Source: Phycisphaerae bacterium
GTDB lineage: Bacteria > Planctomycetota > Phycisphaerae > UBA1845 > Fen-1342
DNA length: 64,000 bases
Assembly (NCBI GenBank): GCA_030428945.1
Contig: JAUIEC010000017.1
Location: 55,795 to 119,794 of the forward strand
Direction: 5' to 3'
Shown: piece by piece, positions 27,664-36,530 of the stretch
Position numbering within the stretch: the first letter of the stretch is position 1
How the letters are laid out: the number at the start of each line of letters is the position of its first letter
Made by a program: the position numbers and the translations under genes
Notes under the pieces: generated by a model
What the model was told of the DNA's origin: nothing
Databases searched by the model: none
The model's input: only the letters and a program-made list of their open reading frames with translations

Positions 27664-27695
27664 AAAGAGGGACAGCCACGTGCCTGTCCCTCTTT
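27664..27695 (-). repeat. Palindrome 9, outermost copy
   Basis: Exact copy of the consensus palindrome with trailing CTTCTCC. It marks the outer end of the array; beyond it lie about 85 bp of unassigned sequence (minus strand GWVCAFAAGHVLSGVGLAAA) and an octamer pyrimidine tract at about 27796-27837. Confidence 0.95.
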
Positions 27696-27890
27696 CTTCT
27701 CCCGATACATCATACCCGACCCCGCCGCTGCCAATCCGACTCCGCTCAGGACATGACCGGCGGCGAAGGCGCATACCCAACCCCCCCGACCCTCTCGCTC
27801 CCTCGCTCCCTTGCTCCCGCGCTCCCTTCTCGAAACTCTCAGGTGTTCACCTGATACCGGGATCCGCCCGCCTTTCGTAGCATTCCCCCC

Positions 27891-29420
27891 ATGCTCGCCC
27901 GCATCCACAGCACCGCACTGCTCGGCATCGAGGCCCACCCCTGCGAGGTCGAGGTCGACGTCACCGGCCGCGGATTCGGCATCCCGACCCTCGTCGGACT
28001 GCCCGACTCGGCCGTCAAGGAGAGCACCGACCGCATTCGCTCGGCCCTGCTCAACAGCGGCTACTTCCAGCCCAAGACCCGCACGACGATCAACCTCGCA
28101 CCCGCCAGCCTGCGCAAGGAAGGACCCGCCTTCGACCTGCCGATCGCCCTCGGCATGCTGATCGCCGACGACCAGGTCGCCGCCCCCACCGCCGAGGACT
28201 ACCTGATCGCCGGCGAACTCGCCCTCGACGGCCGCGTGCGACCCGTCCGCGGCGTCCTCTCGATGGCCCTCTGCTGCCGCGACCAGGGCTTTGCCGGACT
28301 CCTGGTGCCACGCGAAAATGCCGAAGAAGCGGCCGTCGTCGAGGAGATCGACGTCTTCGGCGTCACCTCCCTCAGCGAGGCAGCCGGCCTGCTCTCGGGC
28401 GAACTCCCGCTCGAACCGACCACGCTCAACGTCCAGGCGCTCTTCCAGCAGGCCGCCGACTACAACCTCGACTTCGCCGAAGTCCGCGGACAGGAAGCCG
28501 TCAAACGCGCCCTGACCGTCGCGGCCGCCGGGTCGCATAACGTCCTGCTGCTCGGCCCGCCGGGAACCGGCAAGACGATGCTCGCCAAGCGCATGCCGAC
28601 GATCCTGCCGCCCCTTTCGCGGCAGGAGTCGCTCGAAACGACGCAGATCCACTCGGCCGCCGGACAACTGCCGCGCGGCCGCGGCCTGCTGGCGACCCGC
28701 CCCGTCCGGCAACCGCACCACTCGATCAGCATCGCGGCCCTGGTCGGCGGCGGAACGGTGCCGACGGCCGGCGAGGTCTCGCTCGCGCACCACGGCGTGC
28801 TGTTCCTCGACGAGTTCCCGGAATTCAACCGCCCGGTGCTCGAGTCGCTGCGGCAGGTGATCGAAGACGGACAGGTGACCATCTCGCGGGCCCACAGCAG
28901 CGTCAGCTTCCCGGCCGCGTTCATGCTGGTGGCGGCGATGAACCCGTGTCCGTGCGGGTACGCGACCGACGCCCGCAAGCCGTGCAAGTGCAGTCCGCCG
29001 CAGATCGACCGCTACATGGCGCGAATCTCGGGCCCGCTGCTGGAGCGGATCGACATCCACGTCGAGGTGCCGGCCCTGCCGATCGAGGCCCTTCGCGAGG
29101 TCCGCGAGGGAACCGGCAGCGCGGCGATGCGCGAGCAGGTCCTGCAGGCCTTCGCGGCCCAGCAGGCCCGCTTCGCCGGCACGCCGGTCGGCAGCAACGC
29201 AAGGATGGGCACGCGGCAACTGCGCACGTTCGCGTCCCTCGACGGCGACGGCGAGCGCCTGCTGCGCCAGGCCGTCAGCGAACTCGGCCTGAGCGCCCGG
29301 GCCCACGACAAGGTCCTCCGCGTCGCCCGCACGATCGCCGACCTGGCCGGCGCGGAAACGGTCACCGTCCCCCACCTGGCCGAAGCGATCCAGTACCGCC
29401 GCCTGGACCGCGCGCTGTGA
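27891..29420 (+). CDS. comM: YifB/ComM family Mg-chelatase-like AAA ATPase, 509 aa
   Basis: Hexameric AAA+ helicase that promotes branch migration during natural transformation (ComM) and is widely conserved. N-terminal domain with the lon-protease-like fold (EVDVTGRGFGIPTLVGLPDS, FQPKTRTTINLAPASLRKEG). Walker A is LGPPGTGKTMLAKR near residue 222, Walker B GVLFLDEFPEF, and sensor region MNPCPCGYATDARKPCKCSP with the family's Cys cluster. The C-terminal Mg-chelatase domain ends ADLAGAETVTVPHLAEAIQY. Normal length. The ATG is chosen by family alignment (MLARIHSTALLGIEAHP). It adjoins the toxin/immunity island on its outer side. Confidence 0.95.
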   Translation: MLARIHSTALLGIEAHPCEVEVDVTGRGFGIPTLVGLPDSAVKESTDRIRSALLNSGYFQPKTRTTINLAPASLRKEGPAFDLPIALGMLIADDQVAAPTAEDYLIAGELALDGRVRPVRGVLSMALCCRDQGFAGLLVPRENAEEAAVVEEIDVFGVTSLSEAAGLLSGELPLEPTTLNVQALFQQAADYNLDFAEVRGQEAVKRALTVAAAGSHNVLLLGPPGTGKTMLAKRMPTILPPLSRQESLETTQIHSAAGQLPRGRGLLATRPVRQPHHSISIAALVGGGTVPTAGEVSLAHHGVLFLDEFPEFNRPVLESLRQVIEDGQVTISRAHSSVSFPAAFMLVAAMNPCPCGYATDARKPCKCSPPQIDRYMARISGPLLERIDIHVEVPALPIEALREVREGTGSAAMREQVLQAFAAQQARFAGTPVGSNARMGTRQLRTFASLDGDGERLLRQAVSELGLSARAHDKVLRVARTIADLAGAETVTVPHLAEAIQYRRLDRAL

Positions 29421-29611
29421 CGCGCAGAAAAGTAAGATTCATATTGCGTACTCGCGTTCTGACAAGTAGGTTGTCCGCATTCGAATCTACCGGTTACCCG
29501 GTTCACAACATCCGCACTGTCATGGCTGTCTCCTCAAGTCCTGATTGACTTCGGTTGCCTGACAACATGAGGGTCACGTTCGTGCACGATCAGTCCATCG
29601 CGGAGAACTTC

Positions 29612-30820
29612 ATGCGTTACCTGACGATCGGCCTCTTGATGTTCGCGTGCGGCTGTGGCCCCCTGCGACCCTTTGAAGTTGCCACCACCGGAGGGCGGAC
29701 GGCCCTGACCCAGTGGGAATACCAGGAAGCGATCTCCCGCATCTATCAGACTCAGGTGCTGCTGAACCTGATCCGCATGGTCGAGTACGGCGAGTCTCCC
29801 GTGCACTTCGAGTTCTCTGACATCACCGCAACGATTGACGACGACGCGGGTGTCAACCTGAGCCTTGGGTTCGACGATGCCCCGTCCGGGCGCGTGACGA
29901 TCGGAAGCGTTTCCGTGCCGAATGTCGAGAATCCAGTGAGTATCATGCCCAGCACGTCGGCGTCACGCAGCGTGCAGTTGGTTGCAAAGGTTTCGCCGGT
30001 GGTTGGAAAGAACTGGGTCTATGACTGGTACTACGCGATCGGGAACCAGTTCATTCGAGATCCTGACTTGAGATGGTACCGCGAAGTCACGACCGCGGAC
30101 GATCCTTCCTGTGCGAACTTCCGGCTGGCAAGCGATGGATCCGACATCACGGTGTCCTATCGCCTTCGCACCTACCAGCTGCGATCCTCCGCTCCCGCAA
30201 ACAACGAAGTCTTCGTGTCCGCACGCGAATGCTTCTCGCCGCCGCGAGAGTTGGGAGCCTTGACCACGATTCTCTCACTCCTGAGCAGCTCCAGACCCGA
30301 CGGCGAAGCCAGCCAGATCCCGGTCGAACAATTGAAGTCAACAGGTGCCTCCAGCACCTACACCTTTCATCTCGCGGTCCCCGACAAGACTGACCCGGTC
30401 TATGACGACAACCTGAAGCAACTCGGCTTCTACCTGATGGGCAAGGATGTCCGCGTGCTCGTCCCCCAGGGTGCCGGCAACGTCCCAAGCGAGGTCCGGG
30501 CCAAGATTACCCGAACAGCATCGACCTACAAGCTGGACCAGTCACTCCAACTCATCACCGAGGATGACACCGGCAAGGGCGACAGGATTCTCGACAGGTA
30601 CCTCGCCGCCTTGGCCGGCAAGGACCCGCCGAAGGGGACTCTGGTGATCGAGTTTACCCCCGGGCTCGTCGTACCGGACCGGGAGTCGCTGCTGCTGCCG
30701 TCCGACAGGGTCGCGGGACTCGCCAAGCGCAGGGTGCCCCCCGGCGAAAAACTGGAGAAGCAGCTGCTGCAGGAAATCGTGGACGAAATCAGGCGCCTCA
30801 CGGCTACCAGGGGAGGTTAG
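29612..30820 (+). CDS. Lipoprotein of unknown function, 402 aa
   Basis: The ATG at 29612 has GGAG 6 nt upstream and gives a typical lipoprotein signal (MRYLTIGLLMFACGCGPL) with the lipidated Cys at about residue 13 or 15. The body begins with helical sequence (LTQWEYQEAISRIYQTQVLL NLIR, split by family convention) followed by long beta-type segments, and ends with a helical, charged C-terminus (EKLEKQLLQEIVDEIRRLTA). No family recognised. First gene of a three-gene operon with a small soluble protein and a second lipoprotein. The 190 bp before it are AT-richer than average and may hold the promoter. Confidence 0.75.
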   Translation: MRYLTIGLLMFACGCGPLRPFEVATTGGRTALTQWEYQEAISRIYQTQVLLNLIRMVEYGESPVHFEFSDITATIDDDAGVNLSLGFDDAPSGRVTIGSVSVPNVENPVSIMPSTSASRSVQLVAKVSPVVGKNWVYDWYYAIGNQFIRDPDLRWYREVTTADDPSCANFRLASDGSDITVSYRLRTYQLRSSAPANNEVFVSARECFSPPRELGALTTILSLLSSSRPDGEASQIPVEQLKSTGASSTYTFHLAVPDKTDPVYDDNLKQLGFYLMGKDVRVLVPQGAGNVPSEVRAKITRTASTYKLDQSLQLITEDDTGKGDRILDRYLAALAGKDPPKGTLVIEFTPGLVVPDRESLLLPSDRVAGLAKRRVPPGEKLEKQLLQEIVDEIRRLTATRGG

Positions 30821-30822
30821 AC

Positions 30823-31104
30823 ATGAATGACGGAAACTATCTGGTGGATCGAATCAGAGAAGTTGACCAGATTCGCTCGCCCGACGTAGCCACCAGTGGT
30901 TGGATCGTCGTCCGGATCAGCCAGCCGCGACTGCTCCTCCGCCGTGACTACGCCCCGGGTGACCGGCAGTTCGAGCGCGACGTGCAGGCAATCGCGGAGG
31001 CGGTCAAGTCGTCCAATCGTCGGCGCTCGCTGTTGGCGGAGTACCGCAACAGTGAGCAGAGCCGATACCACGACCCAGTCTTTCATCGCCTGTTCCTGCA
31101 GTAA
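30823..31104 (+). CDS. Small cytosolic hypothetical protein, 93 aa
   Basis: Starts 2 nt after the stop of the lipoprotein gene, with AGGGGAGG upstream inside that gene's end, so it is translated from the same message. Charged sequence beginning MNDGNYLVDRIREVDQIRSP and ending RYHDPVFHRLFLQ, with no signal peptide or membrane helix. No family recognised. Confidence 0.65.
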   Translation: MNDGNYLVDRIREVDQIRSPDVATSGWIVVRISQPRLLLRRDYAPGDRQFERDVQAIAEAVKSSNRRRSLLAEYRNSEQSRYHDPVFHRLFLQ

Positions 31105-31127
31105 GACGCCTCACAGGAGGATTTGTC

Positions 31128-31691
31128 GTGCGACTTCGATTGACGATCGCAATTGCCCTGCTCCTGGGAACAGGCGGCTGCGGCGTAAACGGACGCGTGT
31201 TCGGGCTGAACACTCTCAACGGACTTGTTGATGCCCTCAGCACCCCCCTTGAGTCGCTCAGCGCCGGGATTGCCGAGCGGCTCTTCGGCGCCGGCAACGA
31301 ACTCGGGGCGACGGACCTGCCCAGGGTGTTCCTGACCACCACCTCCGTCAATCTCGACAGATCCGACCAGACGGTCGCGATCCAGCTCAGCCAGCCCATG
31401 GCCCTTGAGATCACCATGACCCGGCTGAAAATCGAGAACAACAGCACCAGTGTCGTCCTCCTGATGTCTGCCCCGACTTCGCTGACACTCGAGTCCGAGA
31501 CACTGCTCGCGGAACGGTTCGCGCCGCTCTTTCCTGCCAACGAAAACCCCGCCATGGGCGACCCGGAACAGGAAACCAACGCGAGCATTGTCGGAACCGT
31601 CACACTGATCGCGTCGCTCTCTTCCGACGACACCAATCCAACGCTCGAAATCCCCGTTCAGGGAACCCTGCGAATGGTGCGCACGCCGTGA
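31128..31691 (+). CDS. Lipoprotein of unknown function, 187 aa
   Basis: GTG at 31128 with a perfect AGGAGG 7 nt upstream. Signal MRLRLTIAIALLLGTGGCG with lipobox GTGGC. The mature part has a helical start (LNTLNGLVDALSTPLESLSA) then beta-type sequence similar in feel to adhesin or immunoglobulin-like folds. No family recognised. Third gene of the operon with the 402-aa lipoprotein. Confidence 0.7.
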   Translation: MRLRLTIAIALLLGTGGCGVNGRVFGLNTLNGLVDALSTPLESLSAGIAERLFGAGNELGATDLPRVFLTTTSVNLDRSDQTVAIQLSQPMALEITMTRLKIENNSTSVVLLMSAPTSLTLESETLLAERFAPLFPANENPAMGDPEQETNASIVGTVTLIASLSSDDTNPTLEIPVQGTLRMVRTP

Positions 31692-31844
31692 GTCTGGCAG
31701 ACGCGACCGGAGAACGATCCGCGCGAAGAACCAACCGCCGCCCGGTTCGGAGCTGGCCCGGGATGTGATCGTCTGCGCCCGCTGCCCCCCCGAGCCGCAA
31801 CCCGCCGGCGGGGCCCGCGCCCGCCGACGGGCCGGGCTCCGTGC
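31692..31844. terminator. GC-rich hairpin region between convergent genes
   Basis: The gap holds nested inverted repeats of the type CCCGCCGGCGGG and GCCCGCCGACGGGC (about 31800-31833), consistent with termination for the lipoprotein operon and the subtilisin gene. No U-run. Confidence 0.4.
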
Positions 31845-33041
31845 CTACGGCGCCTGCACCAGGCCGTTGCCCAGGTCGTGGGCGTCGAAGCCCGCCGCGA
31901 ACGGCGTGTGCGTCGCCCGCCCCAGCAGCCGCCCCAGCACGCGCTGGCCACCCGGACTGAACGGACCCGTACCGGTCCCCAGGGTCGCCACGCTCTCCTG
32001 CCACAACGCCGCAATCCCGGCCGCGTGCGGCGTCGCCATGCTCGTCCCGCTCAGCGCCGTCAACGCGTCCGCCGTGCCGGCCTTCGCCGAAAGCACTCCG
32101 ACACCCGGACCGACCAGGTCGCACCCGGTGTTCGAAAAGCCGGCCACCGCCAGGCGACCCGCGTCGGCCTGACCGACCGCACCCACCGAAACGAAACCGG
32201 CCGCCTCCGCCGGAGGCCCGGTCGGAAGCTCGAGCGCCTCGGCGACACCCCGGTTGGACTCGTTCCCGGCCGCGGCCACCAGCAGCACTTCGCTGCCGAA
32301 TCGCGCGCGGGCTTCGACGAAGCGACCAAGGGCATCGAACAGCCGCACGTTCTGCCGGTACCCGCTGAGCGCCAGGGCGGCCAGGAAGTCATGCGGCGTC
32401 GAGTCGCCGTGCCGTGCGATCAGCTCCCGCACGAACCCGGGAAAGTCGAACCCCAGCGACATCGAGATGACCCGACAGCCGGAGTCGACCGCGTCGGTGA
32501 TCGCCTGCGCGATGCCGGCACTGCCGACGCCGCCGCCGTTGTTCCCGAACACCCGCCCGATGAACACGTCGCGCACCCCGCGGGCCACGCCGATCCGCAC
32601 ACCGTTGACGTCGCGCCCGAAGATGGTCCCCGCGCAGTGCGTGCCGTGACCGTCGGCATCGCCGTTGCCGTCGCCGGTGTAGTCCACCTCCTCGAGGCGA
32701 ACGCCGGCGAACGCGGCGTGATTGCGGTCGATGCCGGTGTCGAGCACCGCGACCTTGATGCCGGCCCCGTCAAAGGACGAACGATCGGCGCCGACCGCCC
32801 GGATCCCCCAGGCGTTTTCGCCGGCCGGCGCTGCGCCCGGCTCGGCCTTGATCAGCCCGACCGGCATCGACGGCGCCGCGGCCGCGACCTGGGGATCCCG
32901 GCGCAGATCGCTCACGTCGCGCGGACTCAGGTCCGCGACCTCGACCGCGGGCTCGGCCCCGATCGTCTCGCGCGGGCTCAGCCCCGGACCGCTCCGCTGC
33001 CCGCTGACGTCTCGCAGAATGGCGTACTTGCTGGTGTTCAT
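31845..33041 (-). CDS. S8 family subtilisin-like serine protease without signal peptide
   Basis: 398-residue subtilase. The catalytic triad is complete: Asp101 in VAVLDTGID, His132 in GHGTHCAGT and Ser334 in SGTSMATPHAAG, with the oxyanion Asn260 in AAAGNE. The N-terminal 75 residues (MNTSKYAILRDVSGQRSGPG onward) are not a signal peptide and may act as an inhibitory propeptide or recruitment domain. No C-terminal sorting signal. ATG at 33041 with AAAGGAAG 5 nt upstream. Last gene of the leftward arm, following the peroxidase by 86 bp. Confidence 0.93.
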   Translation of the reverse strand: MNTSKYAILRDVSGQRSGPGLSPRETIGAEPAVEVADLSPRDVSDLRRDPQVAAAAPSMPVGLIKAEPGAAPAGENAWGIRAVGADRSSFDGAGIKVAVLDTGIDRNHAAFAGVRLEEVDYTGDGNGDADGHGTHCAGTIFGRDVNGVRIGVARGVRDVFIGRVFGNNGGGVGSAGIAQAITDAVDSGCRVISMSLGFDFPGFVRELIARHGDSTPHDFLAALALSGYRQNVRLFDALGRFVEARARFGSEVLLVAAAGNESNRGVAEALELPTGPPAEAAGFVSVGAVGQADAGRLAVAGFSNTGCDLVGPGVGVLSAKAGTADALTALSGTSMATPHAAGIAALWQESVATLGTGTGPFSPGGQRVLGRLLGRATHTPFAAGFDAHDLGNGLVQAP

Positions 33042-33127
33042 GGCATCTTCCTTTGAGAGAGAGGGACCATCACCGATTCCAACAGACAGCGGACGGTCCC
33101 CGACTTGCGAAACAAGTGACCGTTCCT

Positions 33128-34690
33128 CTACGAACGGGCCCCGGTATCCTGGCGCTCGACATCCGCGCCACGCACCGGCAGCCCGGCCAGGCGGATGATC
33201 GCCGCCAGCGTCCAGTCGCCGTCGGCACTGTCGCGGTTGTCCGTGCCCGGCCGCAGCAGACCGTCCGCGTCGGGATTCCAGCAGGGCTGCACGTTGACGA
33301 ACGAGGCCGGGTCACCCTTCAGCAGGCCGGCGAACGTCGCGCACAGGATCAGCGAACCGACCCGCCCCAGCATCTGTCCGGCATTCGCGCCCGGCAGCGT
33401 CTCGGCCTCGCGCAGAATGTAGAACCACAGCGCGTCGAGCCCGTCGTCACCCGGGTCGACCGGCTTGACGCAGAACTTCTCCGCCACGCGGGTCCCGGCC
33501 GGAAGATCGAACGCCAGCCCGCGGCGCAGGTTGCGATAGGCCAGCACGTTCAGCGGATCCCCGCTCGGCCCCTCCCGCAGAAACGCGAGCGCATTCGACA
33601 GCCGCGTGTCGATCCTGCGGGCTGGCTGCGGGAACGGATCGGGCGAAGCCATGTCGAGGAACCAGTCCCACTGCACGACGTTGCCGCGATGCAGCGGACG
33701 GAACCCGCGCAGGTCATCGTTGCTGCCCGGCACGTTGTCGAAGATCGGCACATGCACGCCAAACCCGCGGAACGGCTGGTTCGTCTGGTAACTGTTGCGA
33801 ACCAGCGAATGCCCGAAACGGTAGGCCGCCACCGAGAACTCGACCGGCATGAACGGCTGGTGCTTCCACGCGTAGATGTCCTCCAGCCCGCAGGTCCAGC
33901 GCCTGCGGCCACCGCAGGTCGCCTCGAGCCGCAGCGCGCAGGCGTGCACCTCGTCGACCGTGATGCGGGCGAGGAAATCCTTCCAGACGATCCACTGGTA
34001 CAGCCAGCGCAGCGTCTGCCGGGCCGATTCGAACGGATCGGAGTCCTTCCGCCGGCTGGCGCGGTCCACCAGCTCGTTGTGCGCCAGCAGGAACGCCAGT
34101 TGAAGCTGGGCGACGATCGCGTTCTCGTCGTTCCGCGGATCGCCGATCAGGGCGACACCCTGGCCGTTGCGCGGCAGGTCGCACAGCTCGCTCTTGATGT
34201 CGGGCTCCTCATCATCGGTCGAGGCCCGCCGGACGCGACCGATCAGCAGCTTGCCCGGGCACTCCCGATCGTACAGGTACGGCTGATCCGCCGGCCCGCG
34301 CCCGTAGATGTTGTCCAGGTCCAGCCGCGGCGTCCGAAAGTTCAGCAGCGCGTTCGGATCATTCCGCCGCATCAGCAGCGAGGTGGGATCGAACGTGATG
34401 TCGTGATCGATGAACTGGCCGAAGTACGTATAGCCGGCCGGGATCTTCGAATCGAACCGGGCCGCCAGGTCGTCACGAAGCGTCGGATCCGCGACGATGT
34501 CGCCGGGCGTCTTGCCCGGCGCTTCGAGCATCCGCCGGTTGGCGAACTCCAGCAGGAACGCGTCGATCTCGTGCGGCTGCCTGTCCAGCGTCCACGGTGG
34601 CAGGTCCGGACAGATGCGGCCGAAAGGCCCCTGGTAGAAACGCGACCGCGGAGCAAGCGGTCGGGGCAGCGTCAGATGGCCATGTGACAT
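33128..34690 (-). CDS. Haem peroxidase of the animal (XPO) superfamily, 520 aa
   Basis: Relative of myeloperoxidase/cyclooxygenase-type enzymes. The distal histidine lies in GQFIDHDITFDP (His96) and the proximal haem ligand in AYRFGHSLVR (His294). Family blocks GDPRNDENAIVAQLQLAFLL and LAHNELVDR are also present. The N-terminus MSHGHLTLPRPLAPRSRFYQ has no signal peptide, unlike secreted family members, so it probably acts in the cytosol or is exported by a non-Sec route. The substrate may be halide or an aromatic compound. In the same leftward group as a V8-like protease and a subtilisin. Confidence 0.92.
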   Translation of the reverse strand: MSHGHLTLPRPLAPRSRFYQGPFGRICPDLPPWTLDRQPHEIDAFLLEFANRRMLEAPGKTPGDIVADPTLRDDLAARFDSKIPAGYTYFGQFIDHDITFDPTSLLMRRNDPNALLNFRTPRLDLDNIYGRGPADQPYLYDRECPGKLLIGRVRRASTDDEEPDIKSELCDLPRNGQGVALIGDPRNDENAIVAQLQLAFLLAHNELVDRASRRKDSDPFESARQTLRWLYQWIVWKDFLARITVDEVHACALRLEATCGGRRRWTCGLEDIYAWKHQPFMPVEFSVAAYRFGHSLVRNSYQTNQPFRGFGVHVPIFDNVPGSNDDLRGFRPLHRGNVVQWDWFLDMASPDPFPQPARRIDTRLSNALAFLREGPSGDPLNVLAYRNLRRGLAFDLPAGTRVAEKFCVKPVDPGDDGLDALWFYILREAETLPGANAGQMLGRVGSLILCATFAGLLKGDPASFVNVQPCWNPDADGLLRPGTDNRDSADGDWTLAAIIRLAGLPVRGADVERQDTGARS

Positions 34691-34802
34691 GCGAAAACCT
34701 CCGCACCCGGCGCGGAGCCGGGCACCTGGCGAGTATCAGTCCTCGTGTTGATGTGGTCGGATGCGGGCCCGCGGCCCCCGATACCGCCCGCGGCGGCCGG
34801 GG

Positions 34803-35024
34803 TCAGGTCGGCAGGATCTCGATCGCCAGCAGCAGCGGGCCGCGGGCCAGGAAGCGAATCCGCTGCCCCGGCCGCAGGTCGCCGGGCCCCCGCGCGTCCC
34901 GGCCCTGCCGGATGCTGCAGGCATCGGCCAGGTCGAAGAGCCGCACGTCGGGCTGTCCGGCGATGCGCAGACGCAGTCCGAGCGGTTCGGACTCCATCAC
35001 CGCGATAATCGTGGCGCTGTTCAT
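34803..35024 (-). CDS. Small hypothetical protein, 73 aa
   Basis: Lies 15 bp after the protease stop and 112 bp before the peroxidase start, in the same direction. Begins MNSATIIAVMESEPLGLRLR and has a beta-type pattern ending RFLARGPLLLAIEILPT. No ribosome site is visible before the ATG at 35024, so translation would rely on coupling; an internal ATG (MESEPLG) is an alternative. No family recognised. Confidence 0.55.
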   Translation of the reverse strand: MNSATIIAVMESEPLGLRLRIAGQPDVRLFDLADACSIRQGRDARGPGDLRPGQRIRFLARGPLLLAIEILPT

Positions 35025-35039
35025 CTGGTACAGTGTGAA

Positions 35040-36047
35040 TCACAGTCCCTTCGCTTTCCAGCTCTTCATGTTCCTGAACACCGCCGGGTTGATCCGCGTC
35101 GAACTGTTCGGGCAGCCGCCGTAGGCGTGCACGCCGACCGCGTGGCGGCGCCCCTGCGAGAGGCGCCAGACCGGACTGCCGCTCTGCCCCCCGGCCGTAT
35201 CCAGCATGTAGAACAGCTTGCGCGAATCCGCCCGCGTGATCCGCCCGGCGTTGTACCACTGCGTACCGAACGCCTTGTCGCCCGGGTAGCCGCTGTTGTT
35301 GACCAGCAGCCGCTTCAGCGAACCATCCGCCAGGCTCGCAAACCCGAACCAGCCGGTCTTCCTGCCCAACGGCTTGGACGGCGGCAGCAGCACGCAGCCA
35401 TAGTCGTGCGTCGGCTTGCGGTTCCTCGTCCAGCCCTTGACGCTGTAGAACGTCCGGCCGGTCGCCGACCCGAACGGCCGGGTGGCCGCGTTCATGCCGG
35501 GAATGACCTCGATGCTCGTCGCCCAGCCTCCGGCCGTGTGGCTGTAGACGCAGTGCCCGGCGGTCATGACCGTTCGGGGCGAAATGAACCACCCGGTGCA
35601 GCGCGAGCGGCGCCCGTCCTTCAGCGTGATGATCAACTGGCAGATGTAGCGCCACGGAATCCGCGCGGTGGTGCCGACCTGCACGCGGTCATCCCGCCCG
35701 CAGACGCTCTCCGGCTCGGGCCCGTACTCGATGTCGCACGAGCGTGGCAGCGCGTTCAGGGTCGGATCGACCGGCAGAACGACGCCGCCCAGCCCTTCGG
35801 TCATCGCGTGGTTCTCGTCGAAACCGGAGACGGCCTCGATCGTGCCGCCACCGTGGATCGGCATTTCGTAGCCGTGCTCCACCAGATCACCGGAGGCGTC
35901 GTCCGCTTCCCGCCACGCGTCGGCCTCGCTGCCAAAGACGTCGTCATCATCCTCGTGGAAGCCCGCGTCCATCCGCCCCGGGGCGAACCCGCCATCGTCG
36001 TCCTCGATGCCTTCGCCACCCATGACCTCTTCGTAGTCATTGCCCAT
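35040..36047 (-). CDS. V8/trypsin-like serine protease with acidic N-terminal extension, 335 aa
   Basis: S1-family protease of the glutamyl-endopeptidase/V8 type. The catalytic residues are His165 in MTAGHCVY, Asp215 in THDYGCVLL and Ser289 in GGQSGSPVW. The first 100 residues are not a signal peptide but a strongly acidic, probably disordered segment (MGNDYEEVMGGEGIEDDDGG and following), with a possible propeptide function. Several Cys could form disulfides. First gene of the leftward arm, facing the sigma factor across a 480-bp control region. Substrates unknown. Confidence 0.92.
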   Translation of the reverse strand: MGNDYEEVMGGEGIEDDDGGFAPGRMDAGFHEDDDDVFGSEADAWREADDASGDLVEHGYEMPIHGGGTIEAVSGFDENHAMTEGLGGVVLPVDPTLNALPRSCDIEYGPEPESVCGRDDRVQVGTTARIPWRYICQLIITLKDGRRSRCTGWFISPRTVMTAGHCVYSHTAGGWATSIEVIPGMNAATRPFGSATGRTFYSVKGWTRNRKPTHDYGCVLLPPSKPLGRKTGWFGFASLADGSLKRLLVNNSGYPGDKAFGTQWYNAGRITRADSRKLFYMLDTAGGQSGSPVWRLSQGRRHAVGVHAYGGCPNSSTRINPAVFRNMKSWKAKGL

Positions 36048-36530
36048 GGCAAGCTCCTATGCGCCATCCGCTCAAACGCAACCGACAACCACGCGGCGTC
36101 TCGGCCGCGCAGTACAAAAGCCGATGACCACCCGACCCGGCGCGCAGCGTTTCTTGTTTCTGTTCGAAGATGCGAAGCCCACCCGGCATGCCGGCCGCCT
36201 CCGGTGAGCGGTTCCGGCAACAGGCCGCCAGCCCCTCTCCGTCCACGGGCATGCGGGCGAGCAGGCCCGCAGTCAGCGGGTGAGACCGAATCGACAAGCC
36301 CTGCCTGCGCGGTCACTTGCTGACTCGCGCGCAGGCGCTTGACCGCCCCCGGCTGTTCCCTACACAACACGCGATGAACGAAACCTGCGCAGCCGCGGCA
36401 TGCAAACCTGGGCAAAGTTTTCGTTGACTTGTTGAAAGCAAGCCGTAAGATCGGCCCCGGGCGTACCTTAAACGCAACCTTTCCATTGCGGCGTTTCGAA
36501 TGCAACCTGTCGGCACAGACTGGGGTTTCC
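36048..36530. promoter_or_regulatory. Divergent control region of the protease and sigma/kinase arms
   Basis: About 480 bp between divergent starts. It is GC-rich on the left; inverted pieces such as GGCATGCCGGCC near 36187 occur. On the right, towards the sigma factor, it becomes AT-richer and holds the promoter given separately. No promoter for the leftward arm could be assigned with confidence, although TTTCTTGTTTCTGTTCG near 36149 is a local AT-rich patch. Confidence 0.45.
36424..36451 (+). promoter_or_regulatory. Strong sigma70-like promoter of the sigma/kinase operon
   Basis: TTGACT at 36424-36429, a 16-bp spacer and TAAGAT at 36446-36451. Predicted transcript start is near 36458, leaving a leader of about 70 nt before the GTG at 36531. 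Possible reading: the operon is expressed by the housekeeping sigma, and the encoded ECF factor acts on other targets. Confidence 0.6.

Noticed and set aside
21402..27695. Classical integron with attC sites and an intI integrase
   Set aside because: No tyrosine recombinase gene is present in the window and the palindrome lacks the attC consensus ends (core GTTRRRY). Only the layout is integron-like.
21400..27700. Peptides such as KKEGQARGCPSF and RGTGTWLSLF as small proteins
   Set aside because: They are translations of the palindrome itself in different frames and recur only because the DNA recurs.
29459..29500. Possible tRNA end around CATTCGAATCTACCGG
   Set aside because: The TTCGAATC looks like a T-arm, but the matching acceptor and anticodon stems are missing.
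33053..34687. 544-codon frame on the plus strand opposite the peroxidase
   Set aside because: Antisense of a gene with clear haem-ligand motifs; composition is shadow-like.
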